DNA from: Escarpia spicata
Lineage: Eukaryota > Annelida > Polychaeta > Sabellida > Siboglinidae
Direction: 5' to 3'
Assembly (NCBI GenBank): GCA_963995525.1
Contig: OZ023209.1
Location: forward strand, 30,574,544 to 30,638,543
DNA: 64,000 bases
Shown: piece by piece, positions 24,752 to 32,954 of the stretch
How the letters are laid out: each line of letters opens with the position of its first letter
How positions within the stretch are numbered: position 1 is the stretch's first letter
Program-made: the position numbers and the translations under genes
The notes under the pieces: model-generated
Database searches by the model: none
What the model saw: only the letters and a program-made list of their open reading frames with translations
What the model was told of the DNA's origin: nothing

Positions 24752-25860
24752 TCAATGTGGGTGTAATTACACTGTAGGCGTAATTAGGAGTAATTAAAAA
24801 TAGCACTTAGTTTACATAACTAACATTTATTGCAAACGTTCATCGATGGATATTTCCTCTTCCTTGGGAAGAATAGCAATGCGCTGTAAATTAAATATCA
24901 TATCGGCCCTGATTAACAACTTGTAGCGTGTATAGCTGTATACCATAAGTTTATTGTGATAAAACACACATTCAACTATTATATCTAATTGTTTTAATGT
25001 AAACCTCTAAACTTATATTATTCTGGCACAAGGATACACTGGAACTTTTCACCCGACCTGATCAGGCCAGACCAGACCAGACCAGACCAGACCAGACCAG
25101 ACCAGACCAGACCAGACCAGACCAGACCAGATCACACCAGACCAGACCAGACCAGACCAGACTCCCCGGTGATCTGCTATACTCGAAGCCGGCATAACGC
25201 CATAATCACATAAACTTGAACACTTTCGAATACATAAGATTGACGCGGACTAGCCCCGACTTAGTCGAAAGTTGTCAAGTTTACGTGATTATGGCATCAT
25301 GCCGGCTTAGAGTATAGCGCAGTTAGTGTAAGAGTCAATCGGTGTAGGGAATACACTGCAGTCGGAGGGAGTCTGATGTGGGCGGGTCTGATCGGGTCGA
25401 ATCGGGCGAAAAGTGCCAGTGTATCCCGGTCTTTATTTGCATCTAGAGTTACATACTTGGAAGGGTATCATGTCTGAGTATCTTTCCTATATAAAAAAGA
25501 ATTACGCATTCTGCATGTCGGCGTAATGTCGCAATCACGTAAACCAACCACCCAACAGCAATGCGAAGGGTAGTTTAAAAAATTACAACGAGGTTGCGTG
25601 AAACAATCTCGTGACCGTGGATAGCCACGTCGCACGCTACGACGAAGGTTATAATTAACGACGAAAGCCCGGATTTCCGACTTTAGAATTATCTGTGAGT
25701 TTCGAACAGGAGTTCAGTTAACAAATAATGGGAGCATAAAATTGGAAGAACCGCACTAATGGCTCCTAATTACAACAATAATTGATGTGTTTCCCGTGAT
25801 GTGTTCGAATCAGAACTCACCCACCATCTCGTCCTCGGTTACTTCGGCTGGTTCCTTCAT
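1229..25860 (-). CDS. Poly-EF-hand calmodulin-like protein, 14 exons (gene-level entry)
   Basis: This multi-exon gene was rebuilt from GT/AG sites and reading phase; the parts are listed exon by exon. The spliced frame stays open for about 629 residues. It holds 14 EF-hand positions, with loops at residues 23-34, 59-70, 97-108, 133-144 (module 1), 182-193, 218-229, 255-266, 291-303 (module 2), 355-366, 391-402, 435-446, 471-482 (module 3), 519-530 and 555-566 (module 4, half). Twelve loops look able to bind calcium; those at 291-303 and 471-482 lack the first acidic ligand. No signal peptide or membrane segment is visible, so a cytosolic calcium sensor or buffer is inferred. The start is the first in-frame ATG after an upstream stop (25,879-25,881), and residues 6-18 align without gaps to the calmodulin N-terminus. 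The 3' end is uncertain. Separate tandem genes with read-through splicing remain possible. Confidence 0.85.
2004..2153 (-). CDS. Exon 13: EF-hand 13 and start of EF-hand 14
   Basis: This 150-nt exon is equivalent to exons 2, 5 and 9 with two extra codons. EF loop 13 is DQDQDGLVGIDE. It ends in loop 14 after DDN plus the first Gly base. The donor is a weaker GTGTGT. Another GT (gtgaag) lies 15 bases downstream, but using it would destroy loop 14. Confidence 0.85.
2642..2669 (-). CDS. Exon 12: short linker
   Basis: This 28-nt micro-exon runs from phase 0 to phase 1 between a TTTTTCAG acceptor and a GTAAGC donor. It encodes MLSGQPPSD. Its place, phases and leading ATG match exon 8. It is predicted only because it joins exons 11 and 13 in frame with good splice sites. 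Confidence 0.65.
3260..3515 (-). mobile_element. LINE 3'-end fragment (same family as 22.8 kb)
   Basis: The plus strand starts with (ATA)n, then a segment near-identical to 22,803-23,090: ...CAAGCTCAGAGGCGCATCA... and, further in, AGAGTTGGTGTAGCAACAGA. It is a 5'-truncated 3' end, inserted in an intron antisense to the plus strand. There are small internal deletions and no intact frame. Confidence 0.8.
3690..3739 (-). CDS. Exon 11: end of EF-hand 12
   Basis: This 50-nt exon runs from phase 1 to phase 0 after a TTTTTCAG acceptor, with donor GTGAGA. It encodes EFCQMMCPLLGDFPGQQ, the F helix of EF-hand 12. Size, phases and the EF-x-QMM pattern match exon 7. Confidence 0.8.
4046..4645 (+). repeat. 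Pair of ~85-bp direct repeats, 512 bp apart
   Basis: Copies at about 4,046-4,130 and 4,559-4,644 share TATATTATAAAACAGTT and CCCACATCTCCG, ending GGGCTGAAATTT. They differ at several bases. They may be ends of an unknown element or a segmental duplication within the intron. Confidence 0.65.
5228..5491 (-). CDS. Exon 10: end of EF-hand 10, EF-hand 11, degenerate EF-hand 12
   Basis: This 264-nt exon matches exons 3 and 6 with six extra codons in the linker before EF-hand 11 (around HALEGGPDEEE). It completes loop 10 as DLDGNGVIEFTE and contains loop 11, DKDRDGSINARD. Position 12 (GLGPDGNIHYK, last Glu from exon 11) lacks acidic residues at loop positions 1 and 3, so calcium binding is unlikely, as in EF-hand 8. 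Confidence 0.92.
6440..6583 (-). CDS. Exon 9: EF-hand 9 and start of EF-hand 10
   Basis: The exon is 144 nt and phase 1 at both ends, like exons 2 and 5. EF loop 9 is DKDGDGVITCAE, an ideal calcium-binding loop apart from a Cys at position 10. The exon ends in EF loop 10 after DLD plus the first Gly base, at donor GTACGT. Confidence 0.92.
7515..7596 (-). CDS. Exon 8: inter-module linker
   Basis: This 82-nt exon runs from phase 0 to phase 1. It starts exactly at an ATG after a CTCCAG acceptor and encodes a Ser/Asp-rich linker (residues 319-345, beginning MATLGSSDADS). It contains no EF-hand. Because it begins with ATG, it could also be the first coding exon of a separate downstream product from an internal promoter; transcripts would decide this. 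Confidence 0.75.
7843..7889 (-). CDS. Exon 7: end of EF-hand 8
   Basis: This 47-nt exon enters in phase 1 after a CTTGTAG acceptor and leaves in phase 0 at GTAAAC. It encodes DFLQMMTGQIGEKQRS, the F helix of EF-hand 8. It was found because the frame needs such a helix after exon 6, and it matches exon 11 of module 3 in size and phase. Confidence 0.8.
8986..9231 (-). CDS. Exon 6: end of EF-hand 6, EF-hand 7, degenerate EF-hand 8
   Basis: The exon is 246 nt, the same length as exon 3. It completes loop 6 as DLDGNGLIDFNE and contains loop 7, DKDSNGYIDAKE. The eighth position reads GVTSKHGRIYYE(D): one residue longer than normal and without Asp at positions 1 and 3. It is therefore probably unable to bind calcium and kept for its fold only. 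The following donor is GTCAGC. Confidence 0.92.
9271..9345 (-). mobile_element. Possible L2-like LINE 3' tail
   Basis: An (ATA)n run followed by GCAGTCTTGTATAGTGCTGATA resembles, on the minus strand, the GCGCTATATAAG...(TTA)n ends of L2/CR1-type LINEs. A similar phrase (TTCTTATATAGCGCAGTATC) occurs at 13,622-13,641. There is no coding part, so the call is weak. Confidence 0.35.
9543..9686 (-). CDS. Exon 5: EF-hand 5 and start of EF-hand 6
   Basis: The exon is 144 nt, the same length and phase as exon 2. EF loop 5 is DKDHDNNISMDE; Asn replaces the usual Gly at loop position 6, which may lower affinity. The exon ends within EF loop 6 after DLD plus the first Gly base, at a GTAAGT donor. Confidence 0.92.
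10005..10062 (-). mobile_element. SINE fragment (tRNA-like head)
   Basis: On the minus strand this segment reads AGAGCATTGGACGCTCAATC followed by GAGAGAACCCGGGTT. It matches the tRNA-like head of the SINE at 46.13 kb (AGAGCATCGGACTCTCAATC). Only the head is present, within an intron. Confidence 0.65.
10137..10223 (-). CDS. Exon 4: end of EF-hand 4 and linker to module 2
   Basis: The exon is 87 nt and follows a TTTCAG acceptor. It supplies the last Glu of loop 4, the F helix (EFVILMQNRL) and a polar linker ending near TPEQKG. The donor is a consensus GTAAGT. If this intron were retained, the frame would stop two codons later (TAA at 10,129-10,131) and yield a plain four-EF-hand, calmodulin-sized protein. 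Alternative products are therefore possible. Confidence 0.85.
11201..11446 (-). CDS. Exon 3: end of EF-hand 2, EF-hand 3, most of EF-hand 4
   Basis: The exon is 246 nt and phase 1 at both ends. Its first codons complete EF loop 2 as DSEGKGKVMFEE. EF loop 3 is DSDGDGYITGED, and EF loop 4 starts DLDKDGRINFP and gets its last Glu from exon 4. The linker MGELGEELSEADV resembles the calmodulin C-lobe linker. The antisense strand also has open frames here; they are shadows. Confidence 0.92.
12051..12292. mobile_element. Degenerate hAT-like MITE
   Basis: The left end CAGGGCTTAGGTAGATCCAG and the inverted right end GGGTGCATCCAGAGAGGG share an ATCCAG core followed by G-runs, as in many hAT termini. 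The interior is C/G-run rich and non-coding. The ends are too diverged to define a target duplication. Confidence 0.4.
12785..12863 (+). repeat. (GGT)n-rich microsatellite
   Basis: Imperfect GGT/TGG trinucleotides over about 80 bp, with a pure (GGT)5 near the end. Confidence 0.8.
13417..13560 (-). CDS. Exon 2: EF-hand 1 and start of EF-hand 2
   Basis: The exon is 144 nt, with acceptor TTTCAG and donor GTAGTA, phase 1 at both ends. EF loop 1 is DLDRNGYITSDE, with acidic residues at positions 1, 3 and 12 and Gly at 6. The exon stops inside EF loop 2, after DSE and the first base of the Gly codon. The same break point recurs in exons 5, 9 and 13. Confidence 0.9.
16020..16760 (-). mobile_element. 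LINE fragment, reverse transcriptase and C-terminal part
   Basis: The minus strand encodes TSGVPQGSMLG and RLFADDTMMY, the two central motifs of non-LTR reverse transcriptases (CR1/Jockey group). Further 3' it reads LKYLDVTKTSDLRWNAHV and ends near VTGMLHTLGWRPL. Stops and frame shifts interrupt it. It is 5'-truncated and presumably inactive. Confidence 0.85.
17372..17965 (-). mobile_element. RTE-like LINE, endonuclease half (inverted)
   Basis: The minus strand encodes a piece of an apurinic-type endonuclease: VRTMYETGKV, SESRWTSSG, then HHEGVAFLMKKGVEKSL and DVTIVMADLNAKVG. Residues VMADLNAKVG fit the catalytic Asp-Leu-Asn motif of the EEP fold. One frame shift lies near 17,770. It abuts head-to-head the reverse-transcriptase half at 17,970, which is on the opposite strand. 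Confidence 0.85.
17970..19100 (+). mobile_element. RTE-like LINE, reverse transcriptase half
   Basis: The plus strand encodes FEKAFDSIHRDCLWRIL, a GVRQGCVMSAVLFN block, EPFTYLGSVISQDGG and a C-terminal MDADAITKTA...RWRNFAAAL block. There are several stops and internal deletions; for example NRKAP is followed almost directly by DFEKAF. It belongs with the endonuclease half at 17,372-17,965 but is inverted relative to it. Confidence 0.85.
19321..20310 (+). mobile_element. L2/CR1-like LINE, C-terminus and 3' UTR
   Basis: The open frame carries WLSKNQLKLNTEK, ALVTSRLDYGNALLYGLP and QHLHWLPM, typical of the region after the reverse transcriptase in L2-like LINEs. After a frame shift LQVFKTLLQTHLFKQAF follows. 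The 3' UTR ends with AAAGCGCCC...GGGTGCTATAGAAGTAC and (TTTA)n, an L2-type tail. The copy is 5'-truncated. Confidence 0.85.
21151..21322. repeat. (ACAT)n microsatellite with CA/CG-rich end
   Basis: About 120 bp of ACAT tetramers, then CACACACGCACG repeats to about 21,322. It ends next to the LINE at 21.3 kb. Confidence 0.95.
21325..22330 (+). mobile_element. Non-LTR retrotransposon fragment
   Basis: Three plus-strand frames together encode SSGVTQGCVLAPTLFGI, LPFADDATCTSHS, then RSTLLYGSESWTTYMRLERR and FHMRCLKRIFGITWQDRVP. This is the reverse transcriptase core and C-terminal region of a LINE. Frame shifts and stops are present and the 5' part is missing. Confidence 0.85.
22801..23885 (-). 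mobile_element. CR1/L2-like LINE, 5'-truncated copy
   Basis: Read on the minus strand, the copy starts near LYADDTQIYIA (around 23,800) and runs through WMTDSKLKLNANKTEL and SSRLDYCDLLIY. After a frame break near 23,330 it continues as SLHWLPVRYRILFNI and FRRHLKTYLYNLTYPP with a stop. The 3' UTR ends in (TTA)n. Fragments of the same family occur at 3.3 kb and 50.1 kb. Confidence 0.88.
24716..24752. repeat. (GTGC)n microsatellite
   Basis: About nine GCGT/GTGC tetramers. Confidence 0.9.
25028..25432. mobile_element. Foldback element with (GACCA)n arm, copy 1
   Basis: The left end is GGATACACTGGAACTTTTC and the inverted right end GGGATACACTGGCACTTTTC. The left arm expands into about 18 GACCA pentamers. 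The core is an imperfect palindrome: AATCACATAAACTTGA on the left, TCAAGTTTACGTGATT on the right. There is no coding capacity. Other copies lie at 27.5, 39.2 and 43.6 kb. Confidence 0.85.
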
Positions 25861-26700
25861 GGCGACAGGCCGAGGCTGCTACGGTCGAGTTTGGCGGACG
25901 AGAGACGTAGGATCACGTGTGACGGGAGCGTGGGTGGCGTCCGACGGTTGCTGGATGTCTACAAATCGTCACGCTTATGACTCGTCACAGCCAGTACGAC
26001 ACGACGTCGTAACAGCAGCGTCTGCAACACAATGTGGCATGCGATGTTACGGATCTTGAAAGTCTTACTACGTATCCACGCATGCCGGAAGTTGGCGTTA
26101 TGCAACACGGTATGCGCAGAACGCATTACATGTAAACAATAAAACAGTGTACTTCCGCGTAAACAGTTTAAAGTTAAAAACGTGTAAGGGTAAAAACAAA
26201 TACAAAGAACGCAGTTTACTTTACTCCTCAGCACCCGCTGTTTTCGTCGTGACCAGCGAGATCCGATAAGTTTGGCGCATATGTCTACAACTACCTGACT
26301 GCTCTCTTCTCTTCGTCATACGTTTATACCATTCGCTAGCAAGGATCAGGGCCGACAACGTGGCAAACCATGAAGTCGAGCCACTTTCGCATTGGCTGCT
26401 CGACCAGTAGGTAAGAATAGCGCCAGACCCACAGCTTGGCGAGTATTTTCAGCCCAGCGAATCCTGCGGGGCCACGACCGGCCTGTATGTTTTAGTGTTC
26501 CGTCAATTATCCTGCCTAGTTGACTCTTCTGGCGTGTTCAATAGCGTCTACAAACACGCGCAATGGAAAATCTAAATGGTTTGCACAGGAACGCGCCTAA
26601 CGAGCGCACACACACCCCCGTCGCTAGCCGATTGTCATTTATCGCGAAGACCTCGGTCGGCCGTCTCAGTCGAGCTGTTTCAAATAAAAGTCACTCGAGT
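25510..26700. promoter_or_regulatory. CpG-rich upstream region of the poly-EF-hand gene (candidate promoter)
   Basis: CpG dinucleotides become frequent around and upstream of exon 1, in contrast to the gene body. A promoter must lie upstream of 25,860 on the minus strand, but no TATA box or initiator could be named with confidence. The start of the stretch (25,515-25,545) resembles a remnant of the foldback core (GGCGTAATGTCGCAATCACG). Open frames here are shadows. Confidence 0.35.
25821..25860 (-). CDS. Exon 1 of poly-EF-hand gene (start codon)
   Basis: This exon encodes residues 1-13 (MKEPAEVTEDEMV) plus one base, and ends at a strong GTGAGT donor. The start context is GCC-ATG-A, and an in-frame TAG lies at 25,879-25,881. 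Joined to exon 2 it gives VTEDEMVVLKEAF, which matches the LTEEQ...FKEAF start of calmodulins position by position. That match and the required phase 1 are the reasons for placing exon 1 here although exon 2 is 12.3 kb away. It is too short to stand out as an open frame. Confidence 0.82.
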
Positions 26701-26999
26701 ACGATAGAATCGGGTCAAAACGTCCTATTCACCGAACCGATTGACTGATACGATTGTAATGTAGGTAAATATGATTATTATTTTGTTTATCAAAGTGAGC
26801 CGCTGTGTGCGACTTGAAATAATAAGAACGCTTGTCGAGTGATATCGACTGCCTGCTAACAATTCCATTGACGTCAGCGGTAGATCTTGAGATAGTCTAA
26901 GGTCAACACTTTGCACACGGACGTTGTGTTTGGTTATAAGAATAAAACAGACTCTTAATTAGTCCATGCTTTAGACCACTGTCAAGTGTGTTCTAATGT

Positions 27000-27440
27000 T
27001 TCAATGTGTGGCCAAATAAAAGTTTTCAAGATAGTAGTAAGACGGGCAATCTGGAGGGGTATCCTACGGCGTTTTCTGGTCATTTTTGGTTGATATTAGG
27101 GCGGTTTCGAAAGCCGCCCCCCCCCCCCCCCCCCTCCAGATTGCCCGTCTTACTACTCAAGATATTGAATGGTTGTCAGGATATTGATAGAAATATTATC
27201 TTCAAACTGAAAGAAGGCAGTATAACCAGAGGGCACAACGCAGCGTTAGTCAAGGAACAGTGTAGGTTGGATATGAGAAAGCACTCATTCTCTCAGAGGA
27301 CAATAAATGACTGGAACAAATTGTCTGATGATTGTGTTAATGCTAGCAGTATGAATATATCCCAAAAAAAAATTGACAGCTATCTGGCGAGGGCGGGTTA
27401 TACACAATACAAACATAGTGGACGGTTTCCCGAAATTTCG
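27000..27440 (+). mobile_element. CR1-like LINE C-terminal fragment (interrupted)
   Basis: The frame KVFKI, interrupted by a 123-bp MITE, continues as LNGCQDIDRN, LVKEQCRLDMRKHSFSQRT and WNKLSDDCVN. It matches the end of the longer copy at 33.8-34.1 kb. Only the C-terminus is present. Confidence 0.85.
27034..27156. mobile_element. 123-bp MITE with perfect 26-bp inverted repeats
   Basis: The ends are perfect inverted repeats starting GTAGTAAGACGGGCAATCTG. An 8-bp target duplication, TCAAGATA, flanks it at 27,026-27,033 and 27,157-27,164. Removing the insert and one duplication restores the LINE frame (KVFKI-LNGC). An 8-bp duplication fits hAT-type transposition. A run of about 20 C lies inside the right end. 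Confidence 0.92.
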
Positions 27441-27495
27441 TACCGGATGTTTGCCAAAGATTGTTTAATTTTAACAATCATTCCCAATCTAAAGG

Positions 27496-27955
27496 CCGGG
27501 ATACACTGACGTTTTTCGCCCGCCCAGACCAGAGCAGTCGGTGTTGGCTTAGGCGGGTCGGGTCGGGTCGGGTCTGTGTCAGTTGGCTAGTGTATCCACA
27601 CGTTCGGTTGTGCTCGGGGCTAATTGTGGCAGTCTGACGTAGTCAAAAGTGTTCAAGTTAACGTGATTGTTACGTCACGCTGGCGTGTTGTCCGACTCAG
27701 TCGGTGTCAGTTGGTGTAGTGTATATACTACAATTGGGGTGAGTCTGGTCTGGTCTGGTCTGGTCGGGTGAAAGGTGTCAGTGTATCCCTGGCGTTATCA
27801 GAAAGGTTTACATTTTACGTGATTGTGACGTTTCGCTGGCTTCGATTCTGACTCAGTCGGTGTCAGTCGTGTGTATACACTGCAGTCGGGGTGAGTCTGC
27901 TCTGGTCTCGTCTCATCAGATCGGGCAAAAAGTGCCATCGTATCCTGGCCGTTAC
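27496..27955. mobile_element. Foldback element with (GACCA)n arm, copy 2 plus extra half
   Basis: It starts GGCCGGGATACACTGACG and has an inner right end GTCAGTGTATCC (about 27,790) preceded by GGTCTGGTCTGGTCTGGTC. Another right half then follows, with TTTACGTGATTGTGACG and a second GGTCTGGTCTCGTC arm, ending AGTGCCATCGTATCCTGGCC. It is a composite of one full copy and a second right half. Confidence 0.82.
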
Positions 27956-28020
27956 ATGTGTTCTCTGCGATTGTTCCAAGCTACGTAAACCTGGCTAGTC
28001 GTGGCGCGGTTACGTCAATT

Positions 28021-28215
28021 TGAACCAGGATACATGAAACAAGATCGAACAACCAGGATATAAAAAACAAAATAGGAAAACCAAGATTGAGGAAACAGGA
28101 TCGGACAACCAGGTCATACGAAACAGGATATGACAACCATGATACAGGACACAAAATAGAAAAACCACGATACAGGCCACAATATCAGACAACCAGGATT
28201 CCGAAACCAACGTGG
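28021..28215. repeat. Degenerate minisatellite
   Basis: Diverged repeats of ACAACCAGGATACA and AAACAGGATCGGACAACCAG spaced about 20-45 bp apart. No gene was recognised. Confidence 0.6.
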
Positions 28216-30025
28216 ACTAACCAGATTTCAGAACAAAATAGGCCTATATATAGATCAACGGTGACGAGTACGGATGCACGCAGCTGTGACTAAAGACTGT
28301 GGAACGGAAACTGACATGTTCTATCGACTTAAAGCATCCTCGCAAGCCAGGGCTGTTTGCCATGCAAAACTAGCCCTGGCAGATCTCCTACGCGAAATGC
28401 GGAAGTTTGTCAAACTAGTCATTCACTTCGCCAGTCGCGACTGCGTCACGCGTGAGAACAGCCCCAATTTGAAGACGGATAAACGACTTCAGGGAATCCC
28501 AATATAATGATCCGTTCGTCCATTAGCACGAGCAGCTGACTGGTATTGTGTATTCGAATAATTGCTTCTACTTCCTAAACATTGCATGTGACACGAGCCA
28601 CGGTTGGTTGAAATGAGTGAACTGCCGCTAACCACTGATATAGTGAGCGATTTCATAGGCTCAGCTTAAATTCAGAGTTTCGCAAAGCGAACAGCCAGGG
28701 GGTACTGCTGGCTGGCACTGACGTAATAAGAAGCAGCGACCCCTGGCGCGCGAGGATGACTTGAAGCATTAGAGAGACGACAATTAAACCAGCTATGTCA
28801 TAAACCTGCCCAACCATAAACCGTCCGACGAGAGAATAATTAAAACGAGATTTAGTCGATATGTTGATGGTAGCCTAATCACGGAATAGGCGATCCCATG
28901 CACACAAGGCATCTGAACCTAATAAAAGATTATGGTTCTGACGAGGAGTCGTTACAAAATTCCGTAACCGCTCGGAAATGGAAATCTGACATCCTCACCC
29001 TCATGTAACGCATTAAAACATCTAACACCTTTTTTCTCTCGGAAATCTGACACCCCCTACCCCATGCAACGCAACTCTGAAAGTACGTAAAACCTAACAC
29101 CCCCACGATCAATAGACTTGTCCTCGGCTTCAAGTATAAAGCCCGTCTGGACCCTATTGTCGTGCTATTAAGAAAATAACCTATACATTGCCTTTCAGTG
29201 GTGCTCTCAACGGCTTAACGAGAAACTTAAATGCACCCCGACACTGAGAAGTGTCCGACTCGTTATAGTGTACCGATGAAATAATAATGTGTGGTCTTTT
29301 ATTCTCCCATTATCCGCTTTTGCCAATTAAGGTGGCCATAGTGTTGTTAGTTGCATTACCAGAGCACGTTTTGGCAGTGGCTAAATGCATCGCCTGAATG
29401 TGTTTTTGTAGAATGATTTGAGACCATTAACTCTGAGTTCACGACAGGTTTTACACCCATTACCCGGTGTGTGATAGTTTATTTACCTTGGCATAAGACC
29501 ATTCATTGGAAGGTTTTGAATTGGCTCCTTGTGGTAAATTCCAATTTACCATAACCGTTACGCATAGTTCCTTTCTAAGGCGCTTCTTTGATGGTGTATA
29601 TTTACTAAGTAATTTGTTAAAAGCGCTTGTTTACTTGATTATGATTGTAAACATCGAGTGCGCATTGCGATGTTCTAAATGGAATAACAGGTAAACACGC
29701 ACCGAATATTCGTTGGCTACTGTTATTAGTATCGGTAGTTCGCGAGGCGCATACTAGGCCCAATGTGTGCTTTGAAATATGATATTTTTGTTGCACCTAA
29801 TCCGTTTGAGTTATTCTAGGCTCGTGCGTCATAACTCATTTATCTAAGTCAGTGGCCTTGTTGAGACAAGGTCAATGTCGCACGGTCGGTTCTATTTGAC
29901 CATGGACGAATGTCCTCATTGGCATGACTGGATATTGCAGTTCACTCCACTTATCATTTCCACTCATAGGTCTGCCATTACAAATAGTCTTTCAAAACAT
30001 GGTTTTAACACGTTTTCTGATTGAA
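28216..30025. other. No gene recognised
   Basis: Mixed-composition, CpG-containing DNA. A diverged tandem pair of about 66 bp lies at 28,971-29,103 (GGAAATCTGACA ... CTAACACC, twice). No convincing exon, RNA gene or element was seen. Confidence 0.4.
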
Positions 30026-30029
30026 TCGT

Positions 30030-30275
30030 AGGTAGACCCTATGGTTGGTTGGGTTTGCTTATCCATTTCCAGACGTCGCAGCCTTGATGGATTGTCTATA
30101 GACAGCTCTTTCGTTTGCCAGTCTCCCCACTCGCCAGTCGTCGACTCCCATCCATTCCTTTATATGTCCTTCTCCCATTGTCTCCTAGGTCTTCCTCTGC
30201 TTCTGCTGCCTTCCATTTTCCACTTATTAGCAGGTAGTGTGCTGAATCCCTTGTACATCGTCCCAGTTTGCGGTT
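30030..30275 (-). mobile_element. LINE C-terminal fragment
   Basis: The minus strand reads, in shifting frames, GFSTLPANKWKMEGSRSRG, GRPRRQWEKDI and GEWGDWQTKELSIDNPSRL. This basic GRPR..W block is usual near the C-terminus of RTE/Jockey-like LINEs. The fragment is short and broken. Confidence 0.6.
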
Positions 30276-31020
30276 AGACATGTGGAAACACCCAGAAATC
30301 AAACGTGTTTGATGGAAGAGACTCCTGACTCCGTAATAAATGCCAATTCTAGTGTTAAGAACATTACGTTGAAAGATAAGGATCAGCCTATATGTATTTA
30401 ACTTCACAATTGTCGACATTAATAGTATTTATTAGTATAGAGCGGACGAGAGAGGGACTGGGATCAAAGCGTGCACACTAGACCCTAATTTTAAAAATAA
30501 CGGTCGCATGTGAATTGTCTAACTTTAGTAATTAAAATAAAAGTTTGCAAGCATTACATAATGCTGGCTGTTATTATATGTCTTTTGCATGCATCATGTC
30601 AAAACACTGTTTCATGTCTTTCAATTTGGACAATAATAAATAGTTTAAAGTCCAGCGGGATAAATTTCGACAACTGTGAACGACCCCTTAGCAAACAATG
30701 ATTACAGGCTTCCCTGGAGCTGAACCAGGCTTCACGCCGCGTTACACATTGGAAAATAAGTGTTGACTCCTTGAGTAAACAAACAAGCAACTGCATGCCT
30801 CGAGTGATGCGTCGTTTGGAAATAGAATCACGTATTTGTGTTGGTAAACGACCGGCGAGACGCCAAAACTTCTGACAGGTGAACAGAGAGTGTCTTTGCA
30901 TACGTAGCCATGAGTTACCCTGCGCATTAGCTGAACCGTGTGCAGAACGCACTGACCTATTTACTAGACGGGCTGCTTTGGAAAAAATTATAATGTCATT
31001 TTACACCGAGTAGATTACAA
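30276..31020. other. No gene recognised
   Basis: AT-moderate DNA; open frames on both strands carry no recognisable motif. Confidence 0.4.
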
Positions 31021-32394
<1,374 letters not shown>

Positions 32395-32755
32395 AAAATA
32401 TGAGGACCATAGCCTACAAGCATGGCATCCGACGCAGATTCATATTCAATGGTCTGAGCCGGACCTTCAGCACGACTCTAGTCTCGCTTAACCGACTTTC
32501 GCCTGGCTGTGGGACTTCGCCAGGAAGATAGTCTGGCTCAGAGTCGCGTTTTGACGGCCCACTTGTTGACAGCCATGAGAGCTGCCACCTAGTGAATATG
32601 CATGTGATTAAAAGGCACTAAACTACGAAAAAAGTTTAACGTCGGTTTATTTTGTGTGTGACATGTTTCAATATAAGTTTAATGTTTAATAATTGTTATA
32701 GTATAGTATTATCTGATAAATGTGTATCCTTATTTAATTTGTTATTTCATAGGAA
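32395..32755 (+). repeat. Dispersed repeat, uninterrupted copy
   Basis: This segment matches, in reverse, 37,198-37,362 and 37,955-38,070, including GATAAATGTGTATCCTTATT and GACAGCCATGAGAGCTGCC. It ends next to the LINE at 32.95 kb. No coding capacity was seen; the family is unknown. Confidence 0.75.
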
Positions 32756-32954
32756 TGAATTTAGCAAAGATAGACTGGAATAACACACTGAAGAATAAGA
32801 CAGCAACAGAATGCTGGAATATCTTAGAGTGAAATTGAATGCATCATTTGTTCCCTTAAAAAAACACGGGAAACGGTCCAAAAAGAAACACTTATCGAAA
32901 GTAGCCATTAGAAAAATTAAAAAGCGAGGTCATGCTTAACAAATATGTTATGTT

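Larger units (their letters stand above)
13561..25820 (-). other. Intron 1 of poly-EF-hand gene, ~12.3 kb
   Basis: The ends are GTGAGT (donor side) and TTTCAG (acceptor side). It contains at least five LINE fragments (16.0, 17.4-19.1, 19.3, 21.3 and 22.8 kb), an ACAT microsatellite, a foldback element with (GACCA)n arms and a poly-A run at 14,791-14,813. The stretches 13,650-16,000, 20,320-21,130 and 23,890-25,020 show no recognisable gene; they are AT-rich and may hide older repeats. Confidence 0.75.

Noticed and set aside
25787..26059. 90-codon plus-strand frame near 25.8 kb
   Set aside because: It is antisense to exon 1 and has no recognisable motif; the minus strand reading is supported by splicing and homology.
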